From positions 1-26,432 of the forward strand of contig JAGUXE010000019.1 in assembly GCA_020061995.1 (NCBI GenBank): a DNA stretch of 26,432 nucleotides. The letters run 5' to 3'. Shown here piece by piece: positions 1-7,404 of the stretch (the stretch's first letter is position 1; the number at the start of each line of letters is the position of its first letter). The notes under the pieces were generated by a model. It searched no databases. It was given only the letters and a program-made list of their open reading frames with translations, and was not told the DNA's origin. The position numbers were made by a program, and so were the translations under genes. This DNA is from Ignavibacteriales bacterium (lineage in GTDB: Bacteria > Bacteroidota > Ignavibacteria > Ignavibacteriales > Ignavibacteriaceae).

Positions 1-111
1 GCTGAACATTTAACCTACTTCCCAAAAGTTAACTACAATCCTACTGTCGCATTGATAAAAAATGGGAAAAATCAGATAATAAAAACACAAAATGGATTAT
101 TAAAAGAGTAA
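1..111 (+). CDS. C-terminal end of an unidentified protein (partial)
   Basis: An open frame runs from the first base to a TAA at 109-111 and gives 36 residues, beginning AEHLTYFPKVNY and ending NGLLKE. The start lies outside the window. The fragment is too short to assign to a family and I do not recognise it. It points the same way as the YceI gene. The 246 bases between them (112-357) contain no other gene that I can support, so the two need not be co-transcribed. Confidence 0.5.
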   Translation, partial: AEHLTYFPKVNYNPTVALIKNGKNQIIKTQNGLLKE

Positions 112-357
112 CAAGAAAAATAAGTATTGATTAACTCACGGATCCCAACGCTTAGTTTCGGGCTGCTCTTCGCTGTGTAATTTATCATATCCGCAGACGC
201 TGTTCAAAATCACTTTTATGCAATTCAAATTTTCATATTAATTAGCGTTTTTTTTACTTCATGAGTTTTGGAACCTTTTTAAGTGTTGCCAATGTTTTAC
301 CTATATAACAATCGAAGTATTTTCAAAAAATTTAATTAATACAAAAAGGAGATAATT

Positions 358-894
358 ATGGCAACAAAAACAAAATGGGTAATTGATCCAGCGCATAGTG
401 AAATTTTATTCAAAGTTAAACACATGATGATAACCAATGTCAAAGGCGAATTCAGAGAATTCAGCGGAGAATTAAATTCCGAAGGGAACGATTTTGTAGC
501 TGATTCAATACATGTAAATATAAATCCATCCTCAATTTTCACGAATAATAGTGACCGTGATAATCACTTAAAAAGCGCAGATTTCTTTAATGTCGAAAAT
601 GAAAAAGAACTTACCTTTAGAGGAAAATCATTAAAGAAAATCGACGATGAAAATTCTCAGCTTACCGGAGATCTTTCAATAAAAGGAGAAACAAAAGAGA
701 TAACTCTTGATGTAGAATTCGGTGGGATAAACAAAGACCCGTGGGGAAACGAGAAAGCAGGGTTTTCTATTAACGGAAAGATCAATAGAAAAGACTGGGG
801 TTTAACCTGGAATGCTGCACTTGAAACCGGTGGCGTATTGGTTAGCGAAGAAGTAAAACTGATGGCTGAAATTCAGTTTGTCAAGCAAGTATAA
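358..894 (+). CDS. YceI-family lipid/isoprenoid-binding protein
   Basis: This 178-residue protein has the YceI lipocalin-like beta-barrel pattern. It opens with W-x-I-D-x-x-H-S-x-I-x-F-x-V-K-H-M, continues with a G-x-F-x-x-F-x-G strand, and has the late N-R-x-D-W-G-L-x-W segment near residues 142-150. YceI proteins bind long polyisoprenoid or amphiphilic ligands, and several are stress-induced. There is no signal peptide: the protein starts MATKTKW, so a cytoplasmic location is likely, unlike E. coli YceI. An AGGAG ribosome-binding site at 347-351 sits 6 bases before the ATG and fixes the start. It is followed 26 bases later by an SDR gene on the same strand, consistent with an operon. The family call is firm; the ligand is unknown. 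Confidence 0.93.
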   Translation: MATKTKWVIDPAHSEILFKVKHMMITNVKGEFREFSGELNSEGNDFVADSIHVNINPSSIFTNNSDRDNHLKSADFFNVENEKELTFRGKSLKKIDDENSQLTGDLSIKGETKEITLDVEFGGINKDPWGNEKAGFSINGKINRKDWGLTWNAALETGGVLVSEEVKLMAEIQFVKQV

Positions 895-920
895 ATTTCA
901 AATTATAGGTTATTTAGAAA

Positions 921-1802
921 ATGAAAGATAAAATAGTAATTATAACGGGCGCTAATAAGGGGATAGGGAAAGAAACTACGAAGCAAATCGCTAAACTTGG
1001 CGCTAAAGTATATATGGCTTGCAGATCACTTGATTCTGCAAATAAAGTTAGAGACGAAATTGTTAAGGAAACCAGTAATAATAATGTTTTTGTGAAACAT
1101 CTTGATCTTGGTTCGGTTGATTCGGTCTTAAGCTTTGCTGAGCAATTTAAAAAGGAAGAAACAAAACTTGATGTTCTGATTAACAATGCCGGGCTCTGGA
1201 CAAAAACTAAAACATTGACCGATATAAACGTTGAAAAAACCTTTGCGGTTAATGTCCTCGGGCATCAGCTTTTAACACAATTGCTTCTCAATGAATTGAG
1301 AAACGCAGCTCCATCAAGAATTATAAATACTGCTTCACACTTTGCCGGTGGTCTAGACATCAACGATATCAACTTTGATAAAAGGAGCTATAATGAAACA
1401 GTTGCTTACAAGCAGACCAAGCAGGCAAATAGAATGCTTACACGTGAATGGGCAAGAAGATTAGAGAAAGAGAATATTTCTGTTTATTCATTAACTCCGG
1501 GGTTTATTCCAGAGACTGAGCTTTTCAGAGAGCAGAATATTTTTGGAAAGTTTTTATTAAAAGCTTTTGCTTTGATTGAAGGAAGAACAATTCAGGAAGG
1601 CGCAGACACCATTGTTTGGCTTGCTTCATCAGGTAAAATCAATGGAAGCAATGGCGGCTTCTATAATCAGCGAAAAGAAGAAAAATGCAAATTCAGCAGT
1701 CCGGTCGAGGAGAAAAAACTTTGGGATAAGTGCGAAGAATTTCTGATCAAATCAAACGTTGAAAATCGAGTTTTTCAACCATTAAAATCAGCCGGAGTAT
1801 AA
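921..1802 (+). CDS. Short-chain dehydrogenase/reductase, retinol dehydrogenase-like
   Basis: This 293-residue classical SDR has all the expected motifs. The cofactor-binding TGANKGIG lies at residues 9-16, NNAG at 88-91, the catalytic Ser at 139 (NTAS), and the YxxxK pair at Y163 and K167. The arginine in the second beta-strand (ACRS, about residue 35) suggests NADP(H). Overall it looks like the retinol dehydrogenase or WW-domain-oxidoreductase-like branch, with a longer C-terminal part than the usual 250-residue SDR. The substrate cannot be read from the sequence. Its stop codon is one base before the start of the next gene at 1804, so translational coupling is likely. SDR and YceI genes often sit together in light or singlet-oxygen stress regulons, which fits the photolyase-like gene downstream. 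Confidence 0.93.
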   Translation: MKDKIVIITGANKGIGKETTKQIAKLGAKVYMACRSLDSANKVRDEIVKETSNNNVFVKHLDLGSVDSVLSFAEQFKKEETKLDVLINNAGLWTKTKTLTDINVEKTFAVNVLGHQLLTQLLLNELRNAAPSRIINTASHFAGGLDINDINFDKRSYNETVAYKQTKQANRMLTREWARRLEKENISVYSLTPGFIPETELFREQNIFGKFLLKAFALIEGRTIQEGADTIVWLASSGKINGSNGGFYNQRKEEKCKFSSPVEEKKLWDKCEEFLIKSNVENRVFQPLKSAGV

Positions 1803-1803
1803 T

Positions 1804-2256
1804 ATGAGACTAGACTTTGATGATATCCACTACCGTATAAGAACCGATCATCGATTTAAAAAGCGATTAAAAAAACTTGTTCTCTTTGGTGGACTTGGTT
1901 TATTGCTTGTTGCTGTTCTTGGTGTTATCGGTATTATATTATTCTCTTCAGCTATAATGGGATTCCTATTTTCGAACGCATCGGGATTTTATGAATTAGC
2001 CTTCAATTATTTACGTGATTTTACAAGTTCATTTATGTTGGAGGACTTAACCGCATTGTTGAATCCAATTACAGATAGCACCAATGCAACTGAAATGAAA
2101 AATCTTATCACACGATATTATGATCAACTGAAGACAAATCCATCAATTGATTTTCAGAACTTTCAGAATTTTATTGCTACCGTAAAGAAGTCTTTACTGG
2201 ATAATCAAATAAGTAATACTGAATTAGATTTAGTTAGACAATTTGTTCTAAATTAA
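1804..2256 (+). CDS. Unknown membrane protein with one long hydrophobic segment
   Basis: I do not recognise this 150-residue protein. The N-terminus is charged (MRLDFDDIHYRIRTDHRFKK) and is followed by a long hydrophobic stretch, about residues 26-57, that could span the membrane once or form a hairpin. The rest is soluble and mildly acidic, with helical character in the last 60 residues. It starts one base after the SDR stop and is therefore almost certainly co-translated with it. A decayed copy of its middle part lies at about 8196-8345: the segment GVIGIILF-SAI...FYELAF-Y--DF-SSF aligns ungapped there. The gene is therefore a member of a small family in this genome rather than a random frame. 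Confidence 0.75.
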   Translation: MRLDFDDIHYRIRTDHRFKKRLKKLVLFGGLGLLLVAVLGVIGIILFSSAIMGFLFSNASGFYELAFNYLRDFTSSFMLEDLTALLNPITDSTNATEMKNLITRYYDQLKTNPSIDFQNFQNFIATVKKSLLDNQISNTELDLVRQFVLN

Positions 2257-2398
2257 ATATGAATAACGGAATAATCAGAAGTATTCAGAATCAAGAAATT
2301 AATTACAAGAAAATATATTTAATTCAGAAAAGCCCAAAAATTTAGAAGGTTGAGATAGACGACGTGGCAGATTCCTATGCGATGGAGAAAATTGTTGT

Positions 2399-2737
2399 AT
2401 GAACATGCTTATTATACTGCTGGTTTTATTCTCAGGCGTTTCATTTATTATTTACGGCTCTCTTTTATTTTTGTCGCCTCAGATTCGAAATGAATTTAAG
2501 CGTTTTGGGTTAGAAAAATTTGCCACGTTAACCGGCATCTTAGAGATTTTAGGAGGACTTGGTATGCTGGTTGGTCTTAAGTTTAGTTTTATTCTCCTAA
2601 TGTCTTCTGGCGGATTAGCTTTGTTGATGCTGTTGGGTTTTGGGGTAAGACTTAAAATAAAAGATGGCTTTTGGCTCAGTATGCCTTCTTTGTTTTTTAT
2701 GTTATTAAATTTATATGTCTTCTTAATTACTATATAG
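2399..2737 (+). CDS. DoxX-like small membrane protein (first of three)
   Basis: The 112-residue protein is almost entirely hydrophobic, with four predicted helices at roughly 4-25, 41-60, 64-82 and 91-111. This is the size and layout of DoxX-like/MauE-type four-helix proteins. The short charged loop after helix one (RNEFKRFGLEKF) and the G-x-L-E-I-L-G-G-L-G-M-L-V-G stretch in helix two are typical of that group. A GGAG at 2384-2387 precedes the ATG by 11 bases. Function in the family is poorly defined, with roles proposed in quinol oxidation or redox stress. The next two DoxX-like genes lie within 1.5 kb on the same strand. Confidence 0.7.
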   Translation: MNMLIILLVLFSGVSFIIYGSLLFLSPQIRNEFKRFGLEKFATLTGILEILGGLGMLVGLKFSFILLMSSGGLALLMLLGFGVRLKIKDGFWLSMPSLFFMLLNLYVFLITI

Positions 2738-2783
2738 CCCGGATTGGTTTGTACAATAAATGAAATATTTTTTTACAAATAAA

Positions 2784-2788
2784 AGGAG
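2784..2788 (+). promoter_or_regulatory. Ribosome-binding site that sets the start at 2796
   Basis: AGGAG lies 7 bases before ATG 2796. The longer frame from ATG 2760 has no ribosome-binding site and would place this purine run inside the coding sequence, so the shorter start is preferred. Confidence 0.7.
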
Positions 2789-2795
2789 TAACAAA

Positions 2796-3158
2796 ATGGA
2801 ATGGATTAAAATAGCCGTTCAAATAATTATAGCGGTCTCAATTTTTAATGTTTGGATATTGCGCTTTGGAAAGCCAACTAGCTGGCGTGGCGGAACTGCG
2901 AAAAGTATGAAAGAAGAATTTGAAGCTTACGGCCTGCCTCTTTGGTTTATGAAGTTAATTGGTTTTATAAAAATAACTCTTGCTTCACTTTTAATCGTTG
3001 GAATATTTCTGCCTGTTTTAATAAAACCAGCAGCAATAGGTATGGGAGCTTTAATGTTGGGAGCCATTGTTATGCACATTAAGGTAAAAGATGTGCTTAT
3101 TAAATCACTACCTGCTTTTACTTTTTTAGTGCTTTCTTTGATTTTAATATTTGCTTAA
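2796..3158 (+). CDS. DoxX-like membrane protein (second of three)
   Basis: From ATG 2796 the protein is 120 residues, MEWIKIAVQ onward. It has four hydrophobic segments and the DoxX-like pattern: a first helix, then R-F-G-K-P-T-S-W-R-G-G, then a sequence F-x-x-Y-G-L-P-x-W-F-M-K-L-I-G that leads into helix two. The F-x-x-Y-G-L-P-x-W motif is characteristic of DoxX-like proteins. The frame can be extended 12 codons upstream to 2760, but the Shine-Dalgarno site favours the internal ATG. It is followed 21 bases later by the Dps gene, suggesting co-transcription with an oxidative-stress protein. No substrate can be assigned. Confidence 0.8.
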   Translation: MEWIKIAVQIIIAVSIFNVWILRFGKPTSWRGGTAKSMKEEFEAYGLPLWFMKLIGFIKITLASLLIVGIFLPVLIKPAAIGMGALMLGAIVMHIKVKDVLIKSLPAFTFLVLSLILIFA

Positions 3159-3179
3159 ACAATAAAAAAGGATAGCAAA

Positions 3180-3659
3180 ATGAAAAACTTAAATTCTATC
3201 GGACTCGATGTTAATAAATCAGCAGAATTAGCTGATAAATTAAACACGCTGCTTGCGAACTATTCAATATTTTATCAGAACACTCGCGGTTACCATTGGA
3301 ACATTAAAGGCGAAAAATTCTTTGAGCTTCATCTGAAGTTCGAAGAGTTATACAATGATTTGTTTGTTAAAATTGATGAAGTTGCAGAAAGAATTTTAAC
3401 GCTTGGACACTCACCCAAACATAGATACTCTGATTACAAAAAAGAATCTAAGATAGCTGAGAGTAATAAAGTCTCCGATGGTATTATGGCAATAAAAGAA
3501 ATTTTAGAATCATTTAAAATTATTATAATGATTCAACGAGATCTTCTTAATCTTACTGCCGAAGCTGGTGATGAAGGAACCAATGCACTTATGAGTGATT
3601 ATATCCGAGCACAAGAAAAATTGGTTTGGATGTATTCGGCATTTGTTAATAAAAAGTAA
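3180..3659 (+). CDS. dps: Dps-family mini-ferritin (DNA-protecting, iron-oxidising)
   Basis: The 159-residue protein is the usual length for Dps. All four ferroxidase ligands are in place with the family spacing: H39 in the Y-H-W-N-I-K-G motif, H51 twelve residues later, D66 and E70. Dps dodecamers oxidise Fe(II) with hydrogen peroxide at sites shared between subunits, storing iron and preventing hydroxyl-radical damage; many also bind DNA. The N-terminal tail (MKNLNSIGLD) has only one lysine and is not the lysine-rich DNA-binding tail of E. coli Dps, so strong DNA binding is not obvious. An AAGGA site precedes the ATG. It sits between DoxX-like genes and upstream of a photolyase-like gene, consistent with a stress cluster. 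Confidence 0.93.
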   Translation: MKNLNSIGLDVNKSAELADKLNTLLANYSIFYQNTRGYHWNIKGEKFFELHLKFEELYNDLFVKIDEVAERILTLGHSPKHRYSDYKKESKIAESNKVSDGIMAIKEILESFKIIIMIQRDLLNLTAEAGDEGTNALMSDYIRAQEKLVWMYSAFVNKK

Positions 3660-3668
3660 TGACTAAAC

Positions 3669-4133
3669 ATGCAGAATAAATTTTTGAATAACCTGATTAC
3701 AAAGATTGACCACCAAATTGCAAGATGGATGAGACGCTGGAGTACTCTCGCAATTAGAATCTCTTTTGGAATTATTTTTGTTTGGTTTGGGATCTTGAAA
3801 CCTTTTGACCTTTCTTCAGCCGAAAGTTTACTAAAGGCTACCGTAGTCTGGCTGCCTTTTGGTGCACCTGAATTTTGGTTAATAATTATTGGCTGGTGGG
3901 AAGTTGCCATCGGAGTCACATTTCTATTTGCTCGAACTACTAAAATCGCTATTGCCTTGCTTTTCCTTCAAATGTTTGGGACTTTCATGCCCTTGATTTT
4001 ATTGCCTGAGGTAACATTTCAGAATGGGAATATTTTGACACCTTCTCTGGAGGGACAATACATCATTAAGAATGTAATGATTATTTCGGCAGCTTTAGTC
4101 TTAGGGGGTAAATTTGATAGAGTAAAAGAATAA
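3669..4133 (+). CDS. DoxX-like membrane protein (third of three)
   Basis: This 154-residue protein has an amphipathic N-terminal stretch rich in Arg and Trp (residues 1-25), then four hydrophobic segments at about 27-45, 66-86, 91-110 and 131-146. The pattern R-I-S-F-G-I-I-F-V-W-F-G-I-L-K-P-F after the basic start, and W-W-E-V-A-I-G-V-T-F-L-F near residues 76-87, resemble DoxX/DUF417-type proteins. The extra loop with N-G-N-I-L-T-P-S-L-E-G-Q-Y is characteristic of the longer members. It follows Dps by 9 bases and precedes the photolyase-like gene by 9 bases, so these genes probably form one transcript. The function is unknown. Confidence 0.72.
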   Translation: MQNKFLNNLITKIDHQIARWMRRWSTLAIRISFGIIFVWFGILKPFDLSSAESLLKATVVWLPFGAPEFWLIIIGWWEVAIGVTFLFARTTKIAIALLFLQMFGTFMPLILLPEVTFQNGNILTPSLEGQYIIKNVMIISAALVLGGKFDRVKE

Positions 4134-4142
4134 AAATAGTTT

Positions 4143-5644
4143 ATGGAGCAAAATCTTAATTCCGTTAAGACTATATCAATTAGTCTGATATTTCCTCATC
4201 AGCTTTTTGAATTACACCCCTCATTAGCTAAAGATAGACTTGTTTACTTAGTCGAAGAAAACCTTTTCTTCACACAATACAAATTTCACAAACAGAAATT
4301 GGTCATTCATCGCTCCTCAATGAAATTCTATCAAGACTATCTTGAAAGAAAAAAACTCAAAGTGATTTATATTGAAGCTAAAAATGAATTATCCGACACC
4401 AGGAAACTTATCCCGCATTTAAAGCAAAAAGGAATTGAAGAAATTCACTTTGCAGATGTTGCCGATAATTGGCTTGAAAAAAGAATTAAACAAACTGCCG
4501 AAAAAACCGGAATAATCATTCATGAATATCCATCCCCTTGTTTCCTGAACTCAAGGGAAGAGCTGAAAGAATACTTTAGCGGAAAGAAAAAGTATTCGCA
4601 AACAGATTTTTACATAAAACAAAGAAAGAAGCTGGGAATATTAATCGATGAAAATGGTTCGCCAGTTGGCGGTAAATGGACTTACGATGCCGAAAACAGA
4701 TTGAAATATCATGCTGCAAAGAAACCTCCCAAAGTAAATTATACTTCTGAAAATAAATATTACAAAGAAGCCGTTACTTATGTGAATAAGCATTTCCCTA
4801 ATAATTATGGAGAAATAGATAAACACGTTATTTATCCCAATACTTTTGATGAAAGTAAAAAATGGTTTAAAGAATTCTTAGTAAAAAGATTTTTAGAATT
4901 CGGCGACTATGAGGATGCAATTGTAGCCGGAGAAAATATTCTCAATCATAGCGTTTTAACACCAATGTTGAATATTGGATTAGTAACTCCCAAATACATA
5001 GTTGAAGAAACTCTTAATTTTTCTGTGAAGCACAAAATCCCATTGAATTCTGTTGAGGGATTTATTAGGCAGATAATCGGCTGGCGTGAGTTCATTCGAG
5101 GAGTTTATGATGCTTCGGGTTCGATTCAGCGCACAAAAAACTATTGGGGATTCAAAAGAAAAATACCGGAAAATTTCTGGAATGGAACTACCGGATTGAA
5201 CCACTTGATATCACAATTAAAAAAGTTCTACAAACAGGTTATTGTCATCACATAGAAAGATTAATGGTACTGGGAAATTATATGGTTCTCTGCGAGTTTG
5301 ATCCAGATGAAGTTTACAGATGGTTTATGGAATTATTTATTGATTCTTATGATTGGGTGATGGTGCCGAATGTTTATGGAATGAGTCAGTTTGCAGATGG
5401 CGGCTTAATGTCAACTAAACCTTATATCAGCGGCAGCTATTATTTAATGAAGATGAGTGATTACAAAAAAGGGGATTGGCAGCTAATCTGGGATGGACTC
5501 TTCTGGCGGTTTATGGATAAGCAGAGAAAATTTTTCCTTTCAAATCCGAGATTGGGATTGCTGATAAAAACTTTTGATAAAATGTCTGATGAAAGAAAAA
5601 GAGCTTTGCTATCCGCTGCTGAGAATTACTTAAAAACAGTTTAA
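4143..5644 (+). pseudogene. Cryptochrome/photolyase-related protein, split by a -1 frameshift
   Basis: Two overlapping frames (4143-5255 and 5144-5644) together encode one protein of the PhrB-like cryptochrome/photolyase family (COG3046). The first carries the N-terminal Rossmann-type part (FPHQLFELHPSL, then VYLVEENLFF) and the start of the FAD-binding helical domain (GWREFIRGVY). The second continues with HHIERLMVLGNYM, the PNVYGMSQFADGG motif and KPYISGS. Reading frame is lost at 5193-5196: inserting one A (GGATTG to GGAATTG) gives NGTTGIEPLD and a continuous protein of 500 residues, the normal family length. The CxxC plus C iron-sulfur ligands expected after the MSDY motif are absent; the sequence there is MSDYKKGDWQLIWDGLFWRF. 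Otherwise the sequence is intact, so the frameshift is either very recent or a sequencing error. Confidence 0.85.
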
Positions 5645-5647
5645 TAT

Positions 5648-5890
5648 TTATTGATTCTTACTCTTAAATCTGTTTACTTCTCTTGAACGCATTAAAAGAT
5701 GTTTTGTTTTTCTTCCGCTAACTCGCTCACGCCACATTTTAAAGTTTGATGACTTCATTTCTCTTCTCATAATTTCCCGCACAGCATTTTCTTTCAAACC
5801 AAACTGAAGTTCAATAGCTTCAAAAGGAGTCCTGTCTTCCCATGCCATTTCAATTATTCGAGAGATCTCTTCGATAGAAAAACTTTTCAT
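5648..5890 (-). CDS. TIGR03643-type small protein linked to photolyase genes
   Basis: The protein is 80 residues from the ATG at 5890. It contains the strongly conserved block E-I-S-R-I-I-E-M-A-W-E-D-R-T-P-F-E-A-I, then Q-F-G-L-K-E, then M-R-R-E-M-K and W-R-E-R-V-S-G-R-K-T-K-H, which I recognise as the uncharacterised TIGR03643 family. The helix-turn-helix-like spacing and basic C-terminal half suggest nucleic-acid contact, but this is inference. A longer start at 5941 exists; an AAGGA at 5899-5903 sits 8 bases before ATG 5890 and decides for the short form. It starts one base after the flavin-reductase stop and its own stop lies 3 bases from the convergent photolyase-like stop. Family members are frequently adjacent to cryptochrome/photolyase genes. 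Confidence 0.82.
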   Translation of the reverse strand: MKSFSIEEISRIIEMAWEDRTPFEAIELQFGLKENAVREIMRREMKSSNFKMWRERVSGRKTKHLLMRSREVNRFKSKNQ

Positions 5891-5891
5891 T

Positions 5892-6521
5892 TCATAGTTC
5901 CTTTGGATTAGTATTAGGTTTTGCATAAGACAATCTTGCAATTCTTTTTGTCTCGTGATAGCTGTCTAACCCGCTAATGACAATTGTTTCGGCTTTTTCA
6001 ATATCAACATAACCCGTTTTTGCAATTACTTCCTCGGGAACAACTAATTCAACAATTTCTCCAACAATAAAGATTGTACCGTTAGATTTTATCTCATTCT
6101 CCTCTATAAACTTAAGTCCGATTTTTATTTTTGATTCTTTTACATAAGGCGCTTGCACTATTTCAGTAAATGCTGGTGTTAGGCCACAAGCGTCAAACTC
6201 GGAAACATCTTTATCATATCTGGCAGACGTTTGGTGCGCTTGCTTAAATATATCTTTATGAATTTGATTAATTGTGAAAAAGCCTGTTTCTTTTATGTTG
6301 TGGTAAGTGTGCCTCTCTACTGAAACCGGACGCATTAATATACCCATTAAAGGTGGATTTGCGCCCACGTGAATTACAGAGCTAAATATTGCCAGATTGG
6401 TTTTTCCTTCGGCCGAAATTGTTCCAATCAGGTTTGCGCTTTTAAAGCCGGATAGCGAATTAATAAAATTCGTACGATATGGCTTTTCAAATTCTAAAAT
6501 ATTTTCTTTAGTTATAATCAT
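5892..6521 (-). CDS. Flavin reductase-like FMN-binding protein
   Basis: This 209-residue protein has the split-barrel fold of the flavin reductase-like/DIM6-NTAB family. The usual motif order is visible: N-L-I-G-T-I-S-A-E-G-K-T-N-L-A-I-F-S-S near residues 30-48, P-P-L-M-G-I-L-M-R-P near 56-65, then H-T-Y-x-N-I-K-E-T-G-F-F-T-I-N near 71-85. Such proteins bind FMN and reduce it, or a substrate, with NAD(P)H. The gene precedes TIGR03643 with a one-base gap and faces the photolyase-like gene, so supplying reduced flavin to that enzyme is an attractive but unproven role. The initiating ATG at 6521 has no strong Shine-Dalgarno sequence. Confidence 0.88.
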   Translation of the reverse strand: MIITKENILEFEKPYRTNFINSLSGFKSANLIGTISAEGKTNLAIFSSVIHVGANPPLMGILMRPVSVERHTYHNIKETGFFTINQIHKDIFKQAHQTSARYDKDVSEFDACGLTPAFTEIVQAPYVKESKIKIGLKFIEENEIKSNGTIFIVGEIVELVVPEEVIAKTGYVDIEKAETIVISGLDSYHETKRIARLSYAKPNTNPKEL

Positions 6522-6560
6522 ATGAAATAAATTATTGGTTAGATTAATTAAAGCTCAAAA

Positions 6561-6630
6561 GTCATTCTCACGAAAGTGGGAATCTATTACTTATATTGGT
6601 TATGGATTCTGGATCAAGTCAGGAATGGCA
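6561..6630. repeat. GTCATTC-type palindromic intergenic repeat
   Basis: The left end GTCATTCTCACGAAAGTGGG and the right end CAAGTCAGGAATGGCA form an imperfect inverted repeat. The left arm itself folds into a hairpin (TTCTCAC-GAAA-GTGGGAA, with one mismatch). This is the layout of the widespread GTCATTCCCGCGAAAGCGGGAATC dispersed element, a REP/MITE-like non-coding repeat. It lies between the stop of the second SDR and the start of the flavin reductase gene. A half copy occurs at 7365-7390. Confidence 0.75.
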
Positions 6631-6652
6631 CATTCCCTTCGTGACCGAAAAG

Positions 6653-7351
6653 CTAAATACTTTTGACTGATGAAATTCCGCCATCAACTTTTATTATTTG
6701 TCCTGTAATAAATCCCGATTTTTCTGATAACAAAAACTCAACTGTTTGTGCAATTTCTTCTGCGCTGCCTATTCGTTTTAACGGATGACGATCTTCAGAG
6801 GCTTTAAGTTTTGCCTCATTGTTTAAGAGTTTTTCCGCAAGAGGTGTATTTGTTATTGACGGCGCAATACAATTTACTCTTATGTTTGGTGAAAACTCAG
6901 CAGCAAGTGAACGAGTTAATCCTTCAACAGCGCCTTTTGATGCTGCAACCGATGAATGATAAGTCATTCCTGTTTGCACAGCAACTGTACTGAATAGAAC
7001 AATACTTCCTTTTCCAGAGGATTTTATATTGTTATAATATTTATTAACCACTTTAACTGCGCCAAGTAAATTTATTTCAAAGTCATTTTGAAAATCTTCT
7101 ATCTTTAAACTCTTTAGAGGTTTTAAATTTATTGTGCCGGGACAATAAACTATTCCATCTATCGAGTCGTTGATTTGCGGAAGTTCGCCGGCTGATTTTA
7201 TAACATCAGCGGAATGAAATTCCACATTATTAAGCCCCTCTAAATTTCTATTTGTTCTGCTTAAAACAATAACACGATTATTTTGACTTAATAGTTTTGT
7301 TGTTTCTAATCCTATGCCTGATGTACCACCGACGACAAGAAATGTTTTCAT
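6653..7351 (-). CDS. Short-chain dehydrogenase-like protein lacking the catalytic Tyr
   Basis: From the ATG at 7351 the protein is 232 residues. The nucleotide-binding GGTSGIG lies at residues 8-14 and a Ser corresponding to the catalytic Ser is at 121. The conserved Lys is K139 in the stretch VAASKGAVEGLTRSLAAE, but the position four residues before it, normally the catalytic Tyr, is Val135. A Tyr is present at 131. The C-terminal S-G-F-I-T-G-Q-I-I-K-V-D-G-G is the usual SDR ending. Several Bacteroidota SDRs near photolyase genes share this H-x-x-V-A-x-S-K variant, so this is probably a family feature rather than decay. A GGAG at 7357-7360 supports this start; the longer start at 7369 falls inside a repeat. 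The substrate is unknown. Confidence 0.85.
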   Translation of the reverse strand: MKTFLVVGGTSGIGLETTKLLSQNNRVIVLSRTNRNLEGLNNVEFHSADVIKSAGELPQINDSIDGIVYCPGTINLKPLKSLKIEDFQNDFEINLLGAVKVVNKYYNNIKSSGKGSIVLFSTVAVQTGMTYHSSVAASKGAVEGLTRSLAAEFSPNIRVNCIAPSITNTPLAEKLLNNEAKLKASEDRHPLKRIGSAEEIAQTVEFLLSEKSGFITGQIIKVDGGISSVKSI

Positions 7352-7356
7352 ATTTT

Positions 7357-7361
7357 CTCCA
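7357..7361 (-). promoter_or_regulatory. Ribosome-binding site that sets the SDR start at 7351
   Basis: On the minus strand TGGAG precedes the ATG at 7351 by 5 bases. The alternative upstream ATG at 7369 is made of repeat sequence and has no such site. Confidence 0.6.
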
Positions 7362-7364
7362 ATT

Positions 7365-7390
7365 GTCATTCCTGTGAAGGCAGGAATCTG
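7365..7390. repeat. Half copy of the GTCATTC palindromic repeat
   Basis: GTCATTCCTGTGAAGGCAGG plus AATCTG matches the left arm of the element at 6561. It contains a perfect 7-bp stem (ATTCCTG 7368-7374, CAGGAAT 7381-7387) with a 6-base loop. It lies between the exported protein's stop and the SDR start, so the SDR gene has one copy on each side. Confidence 0.75.
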
Positions 7391-7404
7391 ATTATTATTT
7401 TGAG

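Noticed and set aside
2760..2795. Twelve-codon N-terminal extension of the second DoxX-like protein
   Set aside because: It has no ribosome-binding site and contains the AGGAG that serves the ATG at 2796.
5891..5941. Seventeen-codon extension of the TIGR03643-type protein
   Set aside because: It overlaps the end of the flavin reductase gene, and the AAGGA at 5899-5903 fits the ATG at 5890.
7352..7369. Longer N-terminus (MTIGEN) for the second SDR
   Set aside because: The upstream ATG is part of the GTCATTC repeat, while a GGAG precedes the internal ATG at 7351, which also begins directly with the Rossmann strand.
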